From Gemmatimonadota bacterium (GTDB lineage: Bacteria > Gemmatimonadota > Gemmatimonadetes > Gemmatimonadales > GWC2-71-9), in NCBI GenBank assembly GCA_029859185.1, contig JAOUDR010000093.1, positions 1-8,728 on the forward strand: 8,728 nucleotides of DNA, written 5' to 3'. Positions within the stretch are counted from its first letter, which is position 1. Each line of letters starts with the position of its first letter. The notes under the pieces were generated by a model that worked only from the letters and a program-made list of their open reading frames with translations, was not told the DNA's origin and ran no database searches. Positions 1 through 6,043 of the stretch are shown in pieces. Made by a program: the position numbers and the translations under genes.

Positions 1-679
1 GCAGCCCTGCGAGGAAGCCGTCCGCCGGTGGCACGACTCCCATGTTGCCGGTCACCGGCTCCACGATCACCGCGGCGATCTCCCCAGGCAGGTCGGCGAA
101 CAGGCCTTCGACCGCGGCGAGATCATTGAAGGGCACGACGAGGGTGTCCGCGACCGTGCCGGCCGGCACACCGGGCGAGTCCGGCAGCCCGAGCGTGGCG
201 ACGCCCGAACCGGCCTTCACCAGCAGCAGGTCCGCATGGCCGTGGTAGCAGCCTTCGAACTTGAGGATCTTGGCGCGGCCGGTGTACGCGCGCGCGAGTC
301 GCAGCGCGCTCATCGTGGCTTCGGTCCCCGAGCTTACGAACCGGAGCATCTCCAGCGCGGGGAAGAAGTGCTGCACCCGCCGGGCCAGCTCGACCTCCAG
401 CGGGCTCGGCGCGCCGAAGCTCGTCCCCAGCGCCGCGGCCTCCGCGATCGCCTGGGTCAGGGCCGGCGGCGCGTGCCCCAGGATCAGCGGGCCCCACGAC
501 AGCATGTAGTCGACGTACCGATTCCCGTCGACGTCCTCCAAGTACGCGCCGGCACCGCGTGCGATGAACAGCGGGTCCCCGCCGACGGCGCGGAACGCCC
601 GCACCGGCGAGTCCACCCCGCCGGGCAGGATCGACTGGGCCTCGGCAAACAGGGCCCGCGACCGATCCGTGCGCCTCAT
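1..679 (-). CDS. hemL: Glutamate-1-semialdehyde 2,1-aminomutase, N-terminal half (cut by window edge)
   Basis: This PLP enzyme isomerises glutamate-1-semialdehyde to 5-aminolevulinate, the second step of the C5 pathway, in the cytosol. I translated 226 residues from the ATG at 679-677; the family is about 430 long, so roughly half is present and the 3' end lies beyond base 1. Visible landmarks are LPGGVDSPVRAF near the N-terminus (residues 18-29), the substrate-region YMLSWGPLILGHA (58-70), the PLP-phosphate loop VSSGTEATMSALRLAR (115-130), CYHGHAD (144-150) and IVEPVTGNMG (205-214). The catalytic PLP lysine, expected near residue 265, is outside the window. The start fits the family N-terminus; the only ribosome-site candidate is a weak GGA about 7 bases upstream. 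It is the last gene visible in the operon and is separated from hemY by a 95-bp repeat-filled gap, so it may be expressed differently from the tightly overlapped genes before it. Confidence 0.96.
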   Translation of the reverse strand, partial: MRRTDRSRALFAEAQSILPGGVDSPVRAFRAVGGDPLFIARGAGAYLEDVDGNRYVDYMLSWGPLILGHAPPALTQAIAEAAALGTSFGAPSPLEVELARRVQHFFPALEMLRFVSSGTEATMSALRLARAYTGRAKILKFEGCYHGHADLLLVKAGSGVATLGLPDSPGVPAGTVADTLVVPFNDLAAVEGLFADLPGEIAAVIVEPVTGNMGVVPPADGFLAGL

Positions 680-684
680 GGCCA

Positions 685-774
685 CATCCGTATTCTCACA
701 ACGCCATCCGTGTTCTCACAACGCCATCCGTGTTCTTGTGAGATCATCCGTGTTCCATGAAATCATCCGTGTCA
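685..774. repeat. Five tandem copies of a ~20-bp repeat in the hemL leader
   Basis: On the plus strand CATCCG recurs at 685, 705, 725, 745 and 764, giving a period of 20, 20, 20 and 19 bases. The fullest unit is CATCCGTGTTCTCACAACGC (705-724); unit 1 (685-704) differs from it at one base. Units 3 to 5 keep CATCCGTGTTC or CATCCGTGT but diverge afterwards. The array fills nearly the whole gap between the hemY stop and the hemL start. On the transcribed strand each unit reads AACACGGATG plus a variable tail. A period close to two helical turns would place the copies on one face of the DNA, as in iterated protein-binding sites, but recent slipped-strand duplication is an equal explanation. I recognise no known operator. 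Confidence 0.85.
714..743 (-). promoter_or_regulatory. Inverted repeat inside the hemL leader (possible RNA hairpin)
   Basis: TCTCACAA at 714-721 and TTGTGAGA at 736-743 (plus strand) are perfect 8-base complements around a 14-base loop. A second TCTCACAA at 694-701 could pair with the same 736-743 arm, so the hemL leader RNA has two mutually exclusive pairings. No U-tract follows, so this is not an intrinsic terminator. A regulatory function is inference. Confidence 0.4.
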
Positions 775-2187
775 TCATGCGGCCACCAGCGTCTCGACGT
801 GCGCGGCCGCGGCATCGGCCGCCGACCAGCCGGACTTGATGCAGTCGGGAATGCCAACACCACCATACGACGCGCCCGCGAGCACCAGGCCCGGCAGCGC
901 GGCGAGCCGCCGATCGATCAGCGCCAGGCGATCGAGGTGACCCACCGTGTACTGCGGCAGGCCACGCGGCCAGCGGTACACCTTCCAGAGGTCGGGTTCC
1001 GCCGTGATCCCGTGCACGGCGGCCAGTTCCGCGCGGATCATGTCTTGGATCTCGTCGTCGGTCGCGAACGCCGGACCTTCACTCCCGGCACGTCCGAGGA
1101 AGAACCGCAGCAGGACACCGTCAGCCGGCACCCTGGCGGGGAACTTGTTGGAGGTCCAGGTGCACGCGACGACGCTGCCACCCTCCATCCGCGGCGAGAC
1201 GTACCCCGACCCGTTGAGCGGCTGGGGCACGGCACTGCGCGGGAAGGCGACCGAAACGGTTGCGGTCGATACGAACGGAATGCCGGCGAGGGTCTCGCCG
1301 AGGGTGGGATCGAGGGGTGCCACGAGCTCCGCCGTGGCGAACGCGGGAGCCGTCATTACCACCGCGAGCGTATCCACCGTGCGGCCATCTTCGAGCGCGA
1401 GCCGCCAGCCGTGCGGCAGTCGGATGAGCTCAGCCACCCGCGCCCCGCGCCACACCTGCGGTCCTGGCAGCACACGCTCGAGCGCCTCCACGAGCTCGGC
1501 AAGACCCGTCTCCGGGGTGACGAACCCCAACGGCGGGGGGCCGCTCGTCCCGTTCTTCCGGAAGCGCGCGCGCAGCATCGGGAGAAGGACGCTGCCGTGC
1601 AGTCGCTCGGTTGCGGCGAGCTGGGGGAACGTCGCTCCCAGGCTCAGCGCCGCGCCGTCGCCGGCGAAGATCCCGCTCAGCAACGGCTCGACGAGCCAGT
1701 CATAGGCCTCGCGCCCGAACCGCCGGATCACGAAGCTCGCGATGGCCTCGTCGGTTTGGGCCGTGCGCCGTGGCACCAGCGGCTCGCAGGCGGCGCGCAG
1801 CCGACCGTACCGCGACAGAATGCCCGTCGTCATCAGTGGGCCGATGCGGGAGGGGACGAGTCCCGTCAGACCGTCCGGCAGCTCGTGCAGCTGGCCGGCT
1901 CGTTTTACGAAGCTGCGGCGCAGCTGGGGGTTGGTGCCGCGGATCCGGTCTGCGATCCCGAGGCGCCGACACAGCTCGATCCCGGCGGGCTTGATGCCGA
2001 GGAAGCAGTCGGGGCCGCCTTCGATGACATACCCGCTCGTCCGCTCGGTCGTGATCTTCCCGCCAAGCCGGCCGTCGGCCTCGAGCAGCAGCAGGTCGTC
2101 GGATCTGAGGGTCGTTGTCAGCCGGTGGGCGGCGGCCAGACCCGTGATACCGCCACCGACGACGGCTACCCGTACGGTTGCCTTCAT
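775..2187 (-). CDS. hemY: FAD-dependent protoporphyrinogen / coproporphyrinogen oxidase (HemY/HemG type)
   Basis: This oxygen-dependent FAD enzyme removes six electrons from a porphyrinogen, either protoporphyrinogen IX (classical route) or coproporphyrinogen III (coproporphyrin route). The protein is 470 residues, normal for the family. Landmarks are the N-terminal dinucleotide-binding VAVVGGGITGL (7-17), E36 and LGGK (41-44) of the FAD site, IEGGPDCFL (55-63; the family usually has GPDSFL), GFVTPETGLAELVEAL (221-236), and the C-terminal FAD segment LAGASYGGVGIPDCIKSG (436-453). I see no transmembrane segment. I chose the ATG at 2187 over ATGs at 2193 and 2205 because it forms an ATGA overlap with the hemH stop and has AGGGGA six bases upstream. 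The gene ends in tandem stops TGA TGA (777-772). The order hemE-hemH-hemY matches Bacillus subtilis, whose HemY acts on coproporphyrinogen III. The substrate cannot be read from sequence alone. Confidence 0.94.
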   Translation of the reverse strand: MKATVRVAVVGGGITGLAAAHRLTTTLRSDDLLLLEADGRLGGKITTERTSGYVIEGGPDCFLGIKPAGIELCRRLGIADRIRGTNPQLRRSFVKRAGQLHELPDGLTGLVPSRIGPLMTTGILSRYGRLRAACEPLVPRRTAQTDEAIASFVIRRFGREAYDWLVEPLLSGIFAGDGAALSLGATFPQLAATERLHGSVLLPMLRARFRKNGTSGPPPLGFVTPETGLAELVEALERVLPGPQVWRGARVAELIRLPHGWRLALEDGRTVDTLAVVMTAPAFATAELVAPLDPTLGETLAGIPFVSTATVSVAFPRSAVPQPLNGSGYVSPRMEGGSVVACTWTSNKFPARVPADGVLLRFFLGRAGSEGPAFATDDEIQDMIRAELAAVHGITAEPDLWKVYRWPRGLPQYTVGHLDRLALIDRRLAALPGLVLAGASYGGVGIPDCIKSGWSAADAAAAHVETLVAA

Positions 2188-3101
2188 GTCCATTCCCCTG
2201 TGCACGCCGTCGCCCGGACGAGGTCCGCCAGATCCGTCATCACGTCTGGAGCGTCATTGACCATCCGGATCCGCTCGAGCTGGACGCCGAGCGCGGTCGC
2301 CCGTGCCCGCAGCTCGATGTCCACGTCGTACAGAATCTCGACGTGCTCGCATACGAACCCGATTGGGGCGATGACCACCCCGGGCGCGCCGGCCCGCGCC
2401 AGCTCGTCGAGCACGTCGCCCGCGTCGGGCCCGAGCCACGGCTCTCTGGTCATGGCCGCCGACTGATACGCAAAGCGATGTGGATGAGGTCCTAGCGCGG
2501 CCGCCACCGCGTCGACCGTCTCGGCGAGTTGCGTCGGATAGGGATCGTCCCACGTGCGAATGCGTTCCGGCAGACTGTGGGCCGTGTAGATGACCGGCAC
2601 GCGCGCGCGGTCCGCCTCGGGAAACCGTTCCCAGGCTTCGCGCACCCGTTCGGCGAGCGTGCCGATGTAGCCGGGGAGCAGATGCCATTGCTCGATCTCG
2701 CGGACCTCCAGCCCCTCGGCGGCTTCCGCGAGCGCGCGGTAGTACGCGCCGACGCTCATCCGCGAGTAGTGCGGCGCCATGACGAGCCCCACCAGGCGCC
2801 GGACACCCTGCGCCCGGAGGTCGGCGACCGTCTGCCGGATGTATGGGTGCCAGTGCCGCATCCCCACGACGACCTGGAACCGCCGGCCGTTGTGATTGAG
2901 TCGGGCGGCAAGCGCCGCCGCCTGCGCGTCTGTGCGTTCCCGGATCGGGGACCGACCCCCGATCTTGGCGTAGCGCTCGCGCACCTCCGCGACGATGCCG
3001 GCGGGCGTCTCGCGCCCCCCCCGCACGTCAAGGAGGTAGGGCTCGACGTCATCGAGCGAGTCCGGCCCGCCATAGGCCATGACGAGCACGCCGGTCGTCA
3101 C
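2184..3101 (-). CDS. hemH: Ferrochelatase, Bacillus-like (proto- or coproporphyrin ferrochelatase)
   Basis: HemH inserts Fe(II) into a porphyrin. The 305-residue protein starts with GTG at 3101, which overlaps the hemE stop as GTGA and has GGGAGGG five bases upstream; the open frame continues farther upstream through hemE, but that part is meaningless. Motifs are LVMAYGGP (6-13), IGGRSPI (47-53), GMRHWHPYI (80-88), APHYSRMSVGAY (109-120), TAHSLPER with the likely catalytic His175 (173-180), DPYP (186-189), PWLGPD (221-226) and GFVCEHVEILYD with Glu252 and Glu255 (248-259). Tyr10 of MAYG, TAHSLP and LYD follow the B. subtilis enzyme rather than E. coli (NLGTP, SYHGIP, LEEI), which favours coproporphyrin ferrochelatase; this is inference from remembered sequences. 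No four-cysteine iron-sulfur site is possible, as only Cys251 and Cys300 are present. The coding strand has a run of eight G in codons 27-29. Confidence 0.95.
   Translation of the reverse strand: MTTGVLVMAYGGPDSLDDVEPYLLDVRGGRETPAGIVAEVRERYAKIGGRSPIRERTDAQAAALAARLNHNGRRFQVVVGMRHWHPYIRQTVADLRAQGVRRLVGLVMAPHYSRMSVGAYYRALAEAAEGLEVREIEQWHLLPGYIGTLAERVREAWERFPEADRARVPVIYTAHSLPERIRTWDDPYPTQLAETVDAVAAALGPHPHRFAYQSAAMTREPWLGPDAGDVLDELARAGAPGVVIAPIGFVCEHVEILYDVDIELRARATALGVQLERIRMVNDAPDVMTDLADLVRATACTGEWT
2194..2199 (-). promoter_or_regulatory. Ribosome binding site of hemY
   Basis: AGGGGA on the minus strand ends six bases before the ATG at 2187 and lies inside the hemH coding sequence. It abuts the alternative ATG at 2193 too closely to serve it, which settles the start at 2187. 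Confidence 0.65.
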
Positions 3102-4219
3102 GTGGTCCCTCCCGCGGTCGCCTCGTGCACCATCTCCACGACGGCCCGCACGTGATCCACGGGCGTCTCCGGCACGATCCCGTGGCCGAGGTTGAAGATG
3201 TGACCCGGCCGGCCGGCGGCCCGCGCGAGCACGTCGTGCACACGCCGCTTCAACTCGGGAAGGGGGGCGAACAATGCGATCGGATCGAGATTCCCCTGCA
3301 CCGCCCGGTCGGGCACGCGTGCCCACCCCGCGTCGAGCGGAATGGTCCAGTCGAGGCCGATCACGTCGCCGCCCGCCTCCCGCTGCAACTCGAGCAGTCC
3401 GGACGTTCCCACGCCGAAGTGGGTCATCGGCACGCCCAGCGGACGCAGCCGATCGAAGATGGCGCGCGTGTGCGGCAGGACATAGGCGCGGTAGTCGTCC
3501 GGCGCGAGCGTCCCGACCCAGCTGTCGAACAGCTGCACGGCCTGCGCACCCGCCCGAATCTGCCCGGCCAGGTAGTCGGCCAGCACCGTGCTGAGCTTCC
3601 CCAACAGCGCGTGCCAGACCTCCGGCGCGCCATACATCATCCGTTTCGTCTCGACGAAGTGCCGCGACGACCCACCCTCGATGGCGTAGCTCGCCACCGT
3701 GAACGGGGCGCCGGCGAACCCGATCAACGGCACCCGTCCGGCGAGTTCCCGTCGGACGAGCCGGACGGCCTCGAGCACGTGCCCCAGATCCGTCTCCGCG
3801 TCCACCGGGCGCAGCGCCGCGACGTCCGCGGCGGTCCGGATCGGATTGTGCAGCGCGGGCCCTTCGCCGGCCGTGAACTCCAGGGAGAGGCCAAGCGGGA
3901 CCAGCGGCAGGAGGATGTCCGCAAACAGGATCGCGGCATCCACGCCGATGTGCTCGACGGGTTGGAGGGTCACTTCGGCGGCGAGTTGCGGCCGGGCGCA
4001 GATCTCGAGCAGGGTGTGGTGCTCCCGGATGGCCCGATACTCCGCCATGTAACGGCCCGCCTGGCGCATGAACCAAACCGGCGTGACGCCGGCGGGCTCG
4101 CCACGCGCGGCCCGCAGGAACGGCGCGTCCGTCACCGAGTTCGTATCCCTCGGTTCGGACACGGGGAGGGCACTGGGCCCGGGCCCGGGTGGCACTGCCT
4201 GTGTCGTCTGCTGGGGCAT
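3098..4219 (-). CDS. hemE: Uroporphyrinogen decarboxylase
   Basis: HemE decarboxylates the four acetate side chains of uroporphyrinogen III to give coproporphyrinogen III, without cofactor, in the cytosol. From the ATG at 4219 the protein has 373 residues. Both family signatures are clear: PVWFMRQAGRY (47-57, with substrate-binding Arg52 and Arg56) and GFAGAPFTVASYAIEG (167-182, Tyr178). FADI holds the catalytic Asp101, and FNLGHGI (342-348) holds His345. The conserved domain only begins near residue 30. An in-frame GTG at 4135, preceded by GAGGG 11 bases away, would give 345 residues and an N-terminus aligned with E. coli HemE. The ATG at 4219 lies 16 bases after the hemB stop with a weak GGA site and adds a Pro/Gly/Ser-rich tail (residues 1-28). 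An ATG at 4261 inside hemB is less likely. The function is secure; the start is not. Confidence 0.95.
   Translation of the reverse strand: MPQQTTQAVPPGPGPSALPVSEPRDTNSVTDAPFLRAARGEPAGVTPVWFMRQAGRYMAEYRAIREHHTLLEICARPQLAAEVTLQPVEHIGVDAAILFADILLPLVPLGLSLEFTAGEGPALHNPIRTAADVAALRPVDAETDLGHVLEAVRLVRRELAGRVPLIGFAGAPFTVASYAIEGGSSRHFVETKRMMYGAPEVWHALLGKLSTVLADYLAGQIRAGAQAVQLFDSWVGTLAPDDYRAYVLPHTRAIFDRLRPLGVPMTHFGVGTSGLLELQREAGGDVIGLDWTIPLDAGWARVPDRAVQGNLDPIALFAPLPELKRRVHDVLARAAGRPGHIFNLGHGIVPETPVDHVRAVVEMVHEATAGGTT
3107..3113 (-). promoter_or_regulatory. Ribosome binding site of hemH
   Basis: GGGAGGG on the minus strand lies five bases before the GTG at 3101, within the last codons of hemE. It is the strongest Shine-Dalgarno match among the GTG starts here and supports the GTGA-overlap start. 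Confidence 0.7.
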
Positions 4220-4235
4220 CGAAGATCCGGTCCGA

Positions 4236-5258
4236 TCAGCCGCGCAGCCAGGCGGCGGCATCTTTGGCGTGGTAGGTGATGATCAAGTCCGCCCCCGCGC
4301 GGCGCATGCCGGTCAGCAGCTCGAGCACCACCCGTCGCTCGTCGATCCAGCCCTGTTGGGCCGCCGCCTTCACCATGGCGTACTCACCGCTCACGTTGTA
4401 CGCGGCGAGCGGCAGCTCGGGGAACGCGTCGCGTGTGACCCGGATGATGTCGAGGTAGGCCAGGGCGGGCTTGACCATGAGGATGTCGGCCCCTTCCGCG
4501 ATGTCGAGTGCGTGCTCGCGCAAGGCCTCGCGCGCGTTCGCCGGATCCATCTGATGCGAGCTGCGATCGCCAAACTGGGGCGTGCCCTGCGCCGCCTCGC
4601 GGAACGGACCGTAGAACCCGGACGCGTACTTGGCCGAGTACGACATGATCGGGAGATGGAGAAAGCCGGCGTCGTCCAGCGCGTCGCGAATCGCCCCGAC
4701 CCCACCGTCCATCATCCCCGATGGGGCAACCACGTCCGCTCCCGCCTCCGCCTGAACCACCGCGATGCGCGCCAGGATCTCGAGCGTCGGATCATTCAAC
4801 ACGTACCCCTCGGGGAGGTGGGGATCGTGATGACCGGCGGTGCCGTTCACGATGCCGCAGTGTCCGTGGTCCGTGTACTCACACAGACACAGGTCCGTCA
4901 TCACCACGAGCTCGGGCACGGCCTGCTTGATGACCCGCACGGCCTGCTGCACGATGCCCTCCGGCGCGGCGGCATCGCTGCCGGTCGCGTCCTTCTCCGC
5001 GGGGATACCGAACAGAATGACCGCGCGGATGCCGGCCTGCGCCATCATCTCCGCTTCGGCAGCCACGGCGTTCACCGGCAGCTGCATCACGCCGGGCATG
5101 GACGTGATGGCATGGGCCGTCGTGCTCTGCGCGGTCACGAAGATCGGCGCAATGAAGTCGCCGGCATCGAGGGTCGTTTCGCGCACGAGGGCGCGGAGCT
5201 GTGGGGTGAGTCGCAAACGGCGAGGGCGGTCCATCATGGGCCGCGGATGATCGGTCAT
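4236..5258 (-). CDS. hemB: Delta-aminolevulinic acid dehydratase (porphobilinogen synthase), zinc type
   Basis: HemB condenses two 5-aminolevulinate molecules into porphobilinogen; the family works as a cytosolic homo-octamer. The protein is 340 residues, slightly longer than the usual ~325. It shows RPRRLR (11-16), the three-cysteine zinc site DLCLCEYTDHGHCG with Cys124, Cys126 and Cys134 (122-135), APSGMMDGGV (178-187), MSYSAKYASGFYGPFR with the first Schiff-base lysine Lys210 (205-220), and MVKPALAYLDIIR with the second, Lys263 (261-273). This zinc-type motif differs from the aspartate-rich magnesium-type enzymes of plants and some bacteria. The ATG at 5258 overlaps the hemD stop as ATGA and has AGGAGAG five bases upstream. 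Confidence 0.97.
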   Translation of the reverse strand: MTDHPRPMMDRPRRLRLTPQLRALVRETTLDAGDFIAPIFVTAQSTTAHAITSMPGVMQLPVNAVAAEAEMMAQAGIRAVILFGIPAEKDATGSDAAAPEGIVQQAVRVIKQAVPELVVMTDLCLCEYTDHGHCGIVNGTAGHHDPHLPEGYVLNDPTLEILARIAVVQAEAGADVVAPSGMMDGGVGAIRDALDDAGFLHLPIMSYSAKYASGFYGPFREAAQGTPQFGDRSSHQMDPANAREALREHALDIAEGADILMVKPALAYLDIIRVTRDAFPELPLAAYNVSGEYAMVKAAAQQGWIDERRVVLELLTGMRRAGADLIITYHAKDAAAWLRG

Positions 5259-6043
5259 CGGAGCTCTCCTGCCACACCCGTGGCGTGGCCGGCGAAATAG
5301 GTTTCGAGGCTGTCAAGCAGCCCGTCCATGGTGTGTTCGAGGGGCTCGACATGGACGGGGAACCCGGCCGCCCGAATCGCCTGGGACGTGACCGGCCCAA
5401 TGGATGCCACCACGACCCGGTCGAGGAGTCGGGCCGTGTCGGCGCCGAGCAGCGTGACCAGGTTGGTGACGGTCGATGGCGACGTGAACGTGATGGCGTC
5501 CACACCGGCGCGCAGCGCCTCCAGGCCGTCGGGGTCCAGCGTGGCCGGCACGGTATGGTACACCGTCACGTCGTCGACGAGCGCCCCGGCCTCCCGCAGC
5601 GCTTCGACGGTCTCGACCCGCCCGATGTCCGAGCGTGGCAACAGGAGCCGTTTGCCCCGCACATCCCCGAGCGCCTCGGGAATCCGCACGCCCACGAACT
5701 CCTCGGGCATGGCATCCACACGGATGCCCCGCTCGGCGAGCGCCGCCGCCGTGGCTGTTCCAACCGCCGCGACGTGCACGCCGGGGGGAAGCCGTCCACC
5801 GGGTCGCAGCGCCAGCGGCGCGGCGAAGAACCGCACGGCATTGACGCTCGTGAACACCACCCAGGCATACGCCTCGAGGGCGGCCACCGCGCGCCGGACC
5901 GGTTCCGGATCGTCCGCGGATCTCGTGTCAATCGTCGGGAACACGATCACGCGCGCGCCGCGAGCTTCCAGGGCCGCGCGAAACGCCGCCGCCTGCTCGC
6001 GGGAGCGCGTCACGACCACCGCGCGGCCGGCAAGCGCGCTCAC
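5255..6043 (-). CDS. hemD: Uroporphyrinogen-III synthase
   Basis: HemD closes hydroxymethylbilane into uroporphyrinogen III with inversion of ring D. The family is weakly conserved in sequence, so the call rests on fold-typical patterns plus position between hemC and hemB. The protein is 262 residues, a usual length. Landmarks are the N-terminal AVVVTRSREQA (8-18), VVFTSVNAVRFF (62-73), VAAVGTATAAAL (91-102), KRLLLPRSD (131-139), VTVYHTVP (159-166), the second-half AITFTSPSTVTNL (183-195) and SIGPVTSQAI (214-223). Together they fit the two-lobed HemD fold, with the TSxxxV-like elements of both lobes. The start is GTG at 6043, overlapping the hemC stop as GTGA with GAGG seven bases upstream. 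The open frame extends to 6241, but that extra stretch is an Arg-rich shadow of hemC. Confidence 0.93.
   Translation of the reverse strand: MSALAGRAVVVTRSREQAAAFRAALEARGARVIVFPTIDTRSADDPEPVRRAVAALEAYAWVVFTSVNAVRFFAAPLALRPGGRLPPGVHVAAVGTATAAALAERGIRVDAMPEEFVGVRIPEALGDVRGKRLLLPRSDIGRVETVEALREAGALVDDVTVYHTVPATLDPDGLEALRAGVDAITFTSPSTVTNLVTLLGADTARLLDRVVVASIGPVTSQAIRAAGFPVHVEPLEHTMDGLLDSLETYFAGHATGVAGELR
5264..5270 (-). promoter_or_regulatory. Ribosome binding site of hemB
   Basis: AGGAGAG on the minus strand lies five bases before the hemB ATG at 5258, inside the hemD coding sequence. It is a near-consensus Shine-Dalgarno site, so hemB may be translated efficiently as well as by coupling. Confidence 0.7.

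Noticed and set aside
714..743. CRP-like site (TGTGA/TCACA half-sites)
   Set aside because: The half-sites are in the opposite order and 14 bases apart, unlike TGTGA-N6-TCACA.
685..774. CRISPR array
   Set aside because: The ~20-base units are contiguous with no unique spacers of 30 bases or more, and no cas genes are in the window.
757..2466. 569-codon plus-strand open frame opposite hemY and the hemH 3' end
   Set aside because: It lies antisense to a clear FAD oxidase, is rich in Arg, Gly and His with no domain pattern, and crosses the hemY-hemH junction. This is the usual antisense shadow in GC-rich DNA.
2184..4076. A single 630-codon minus-strand protein covering hemH plus an N-terminal extension
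   Set aside because: The upstream 325 codons are an alternative frame of hemE with Arg-rich nonsense composition. The GTG at 3101 has a strong ribosome site and the family N-terminus, so there is no fusion.
3125..4279. 384-codon plus-strand open frame opposite hemE
   Set aside because: It is antisense to a well-conserved uroporphyrinogen decarboxylase, with low-complexity Arg/His/Gly composition and no recognisable motif.
4068..5300. 410-codon plus-strand open frame opposite hemB
   Set aside because: It is antisense to a well-conserved HemB and has no coherent protein features; it is a composition artefact.
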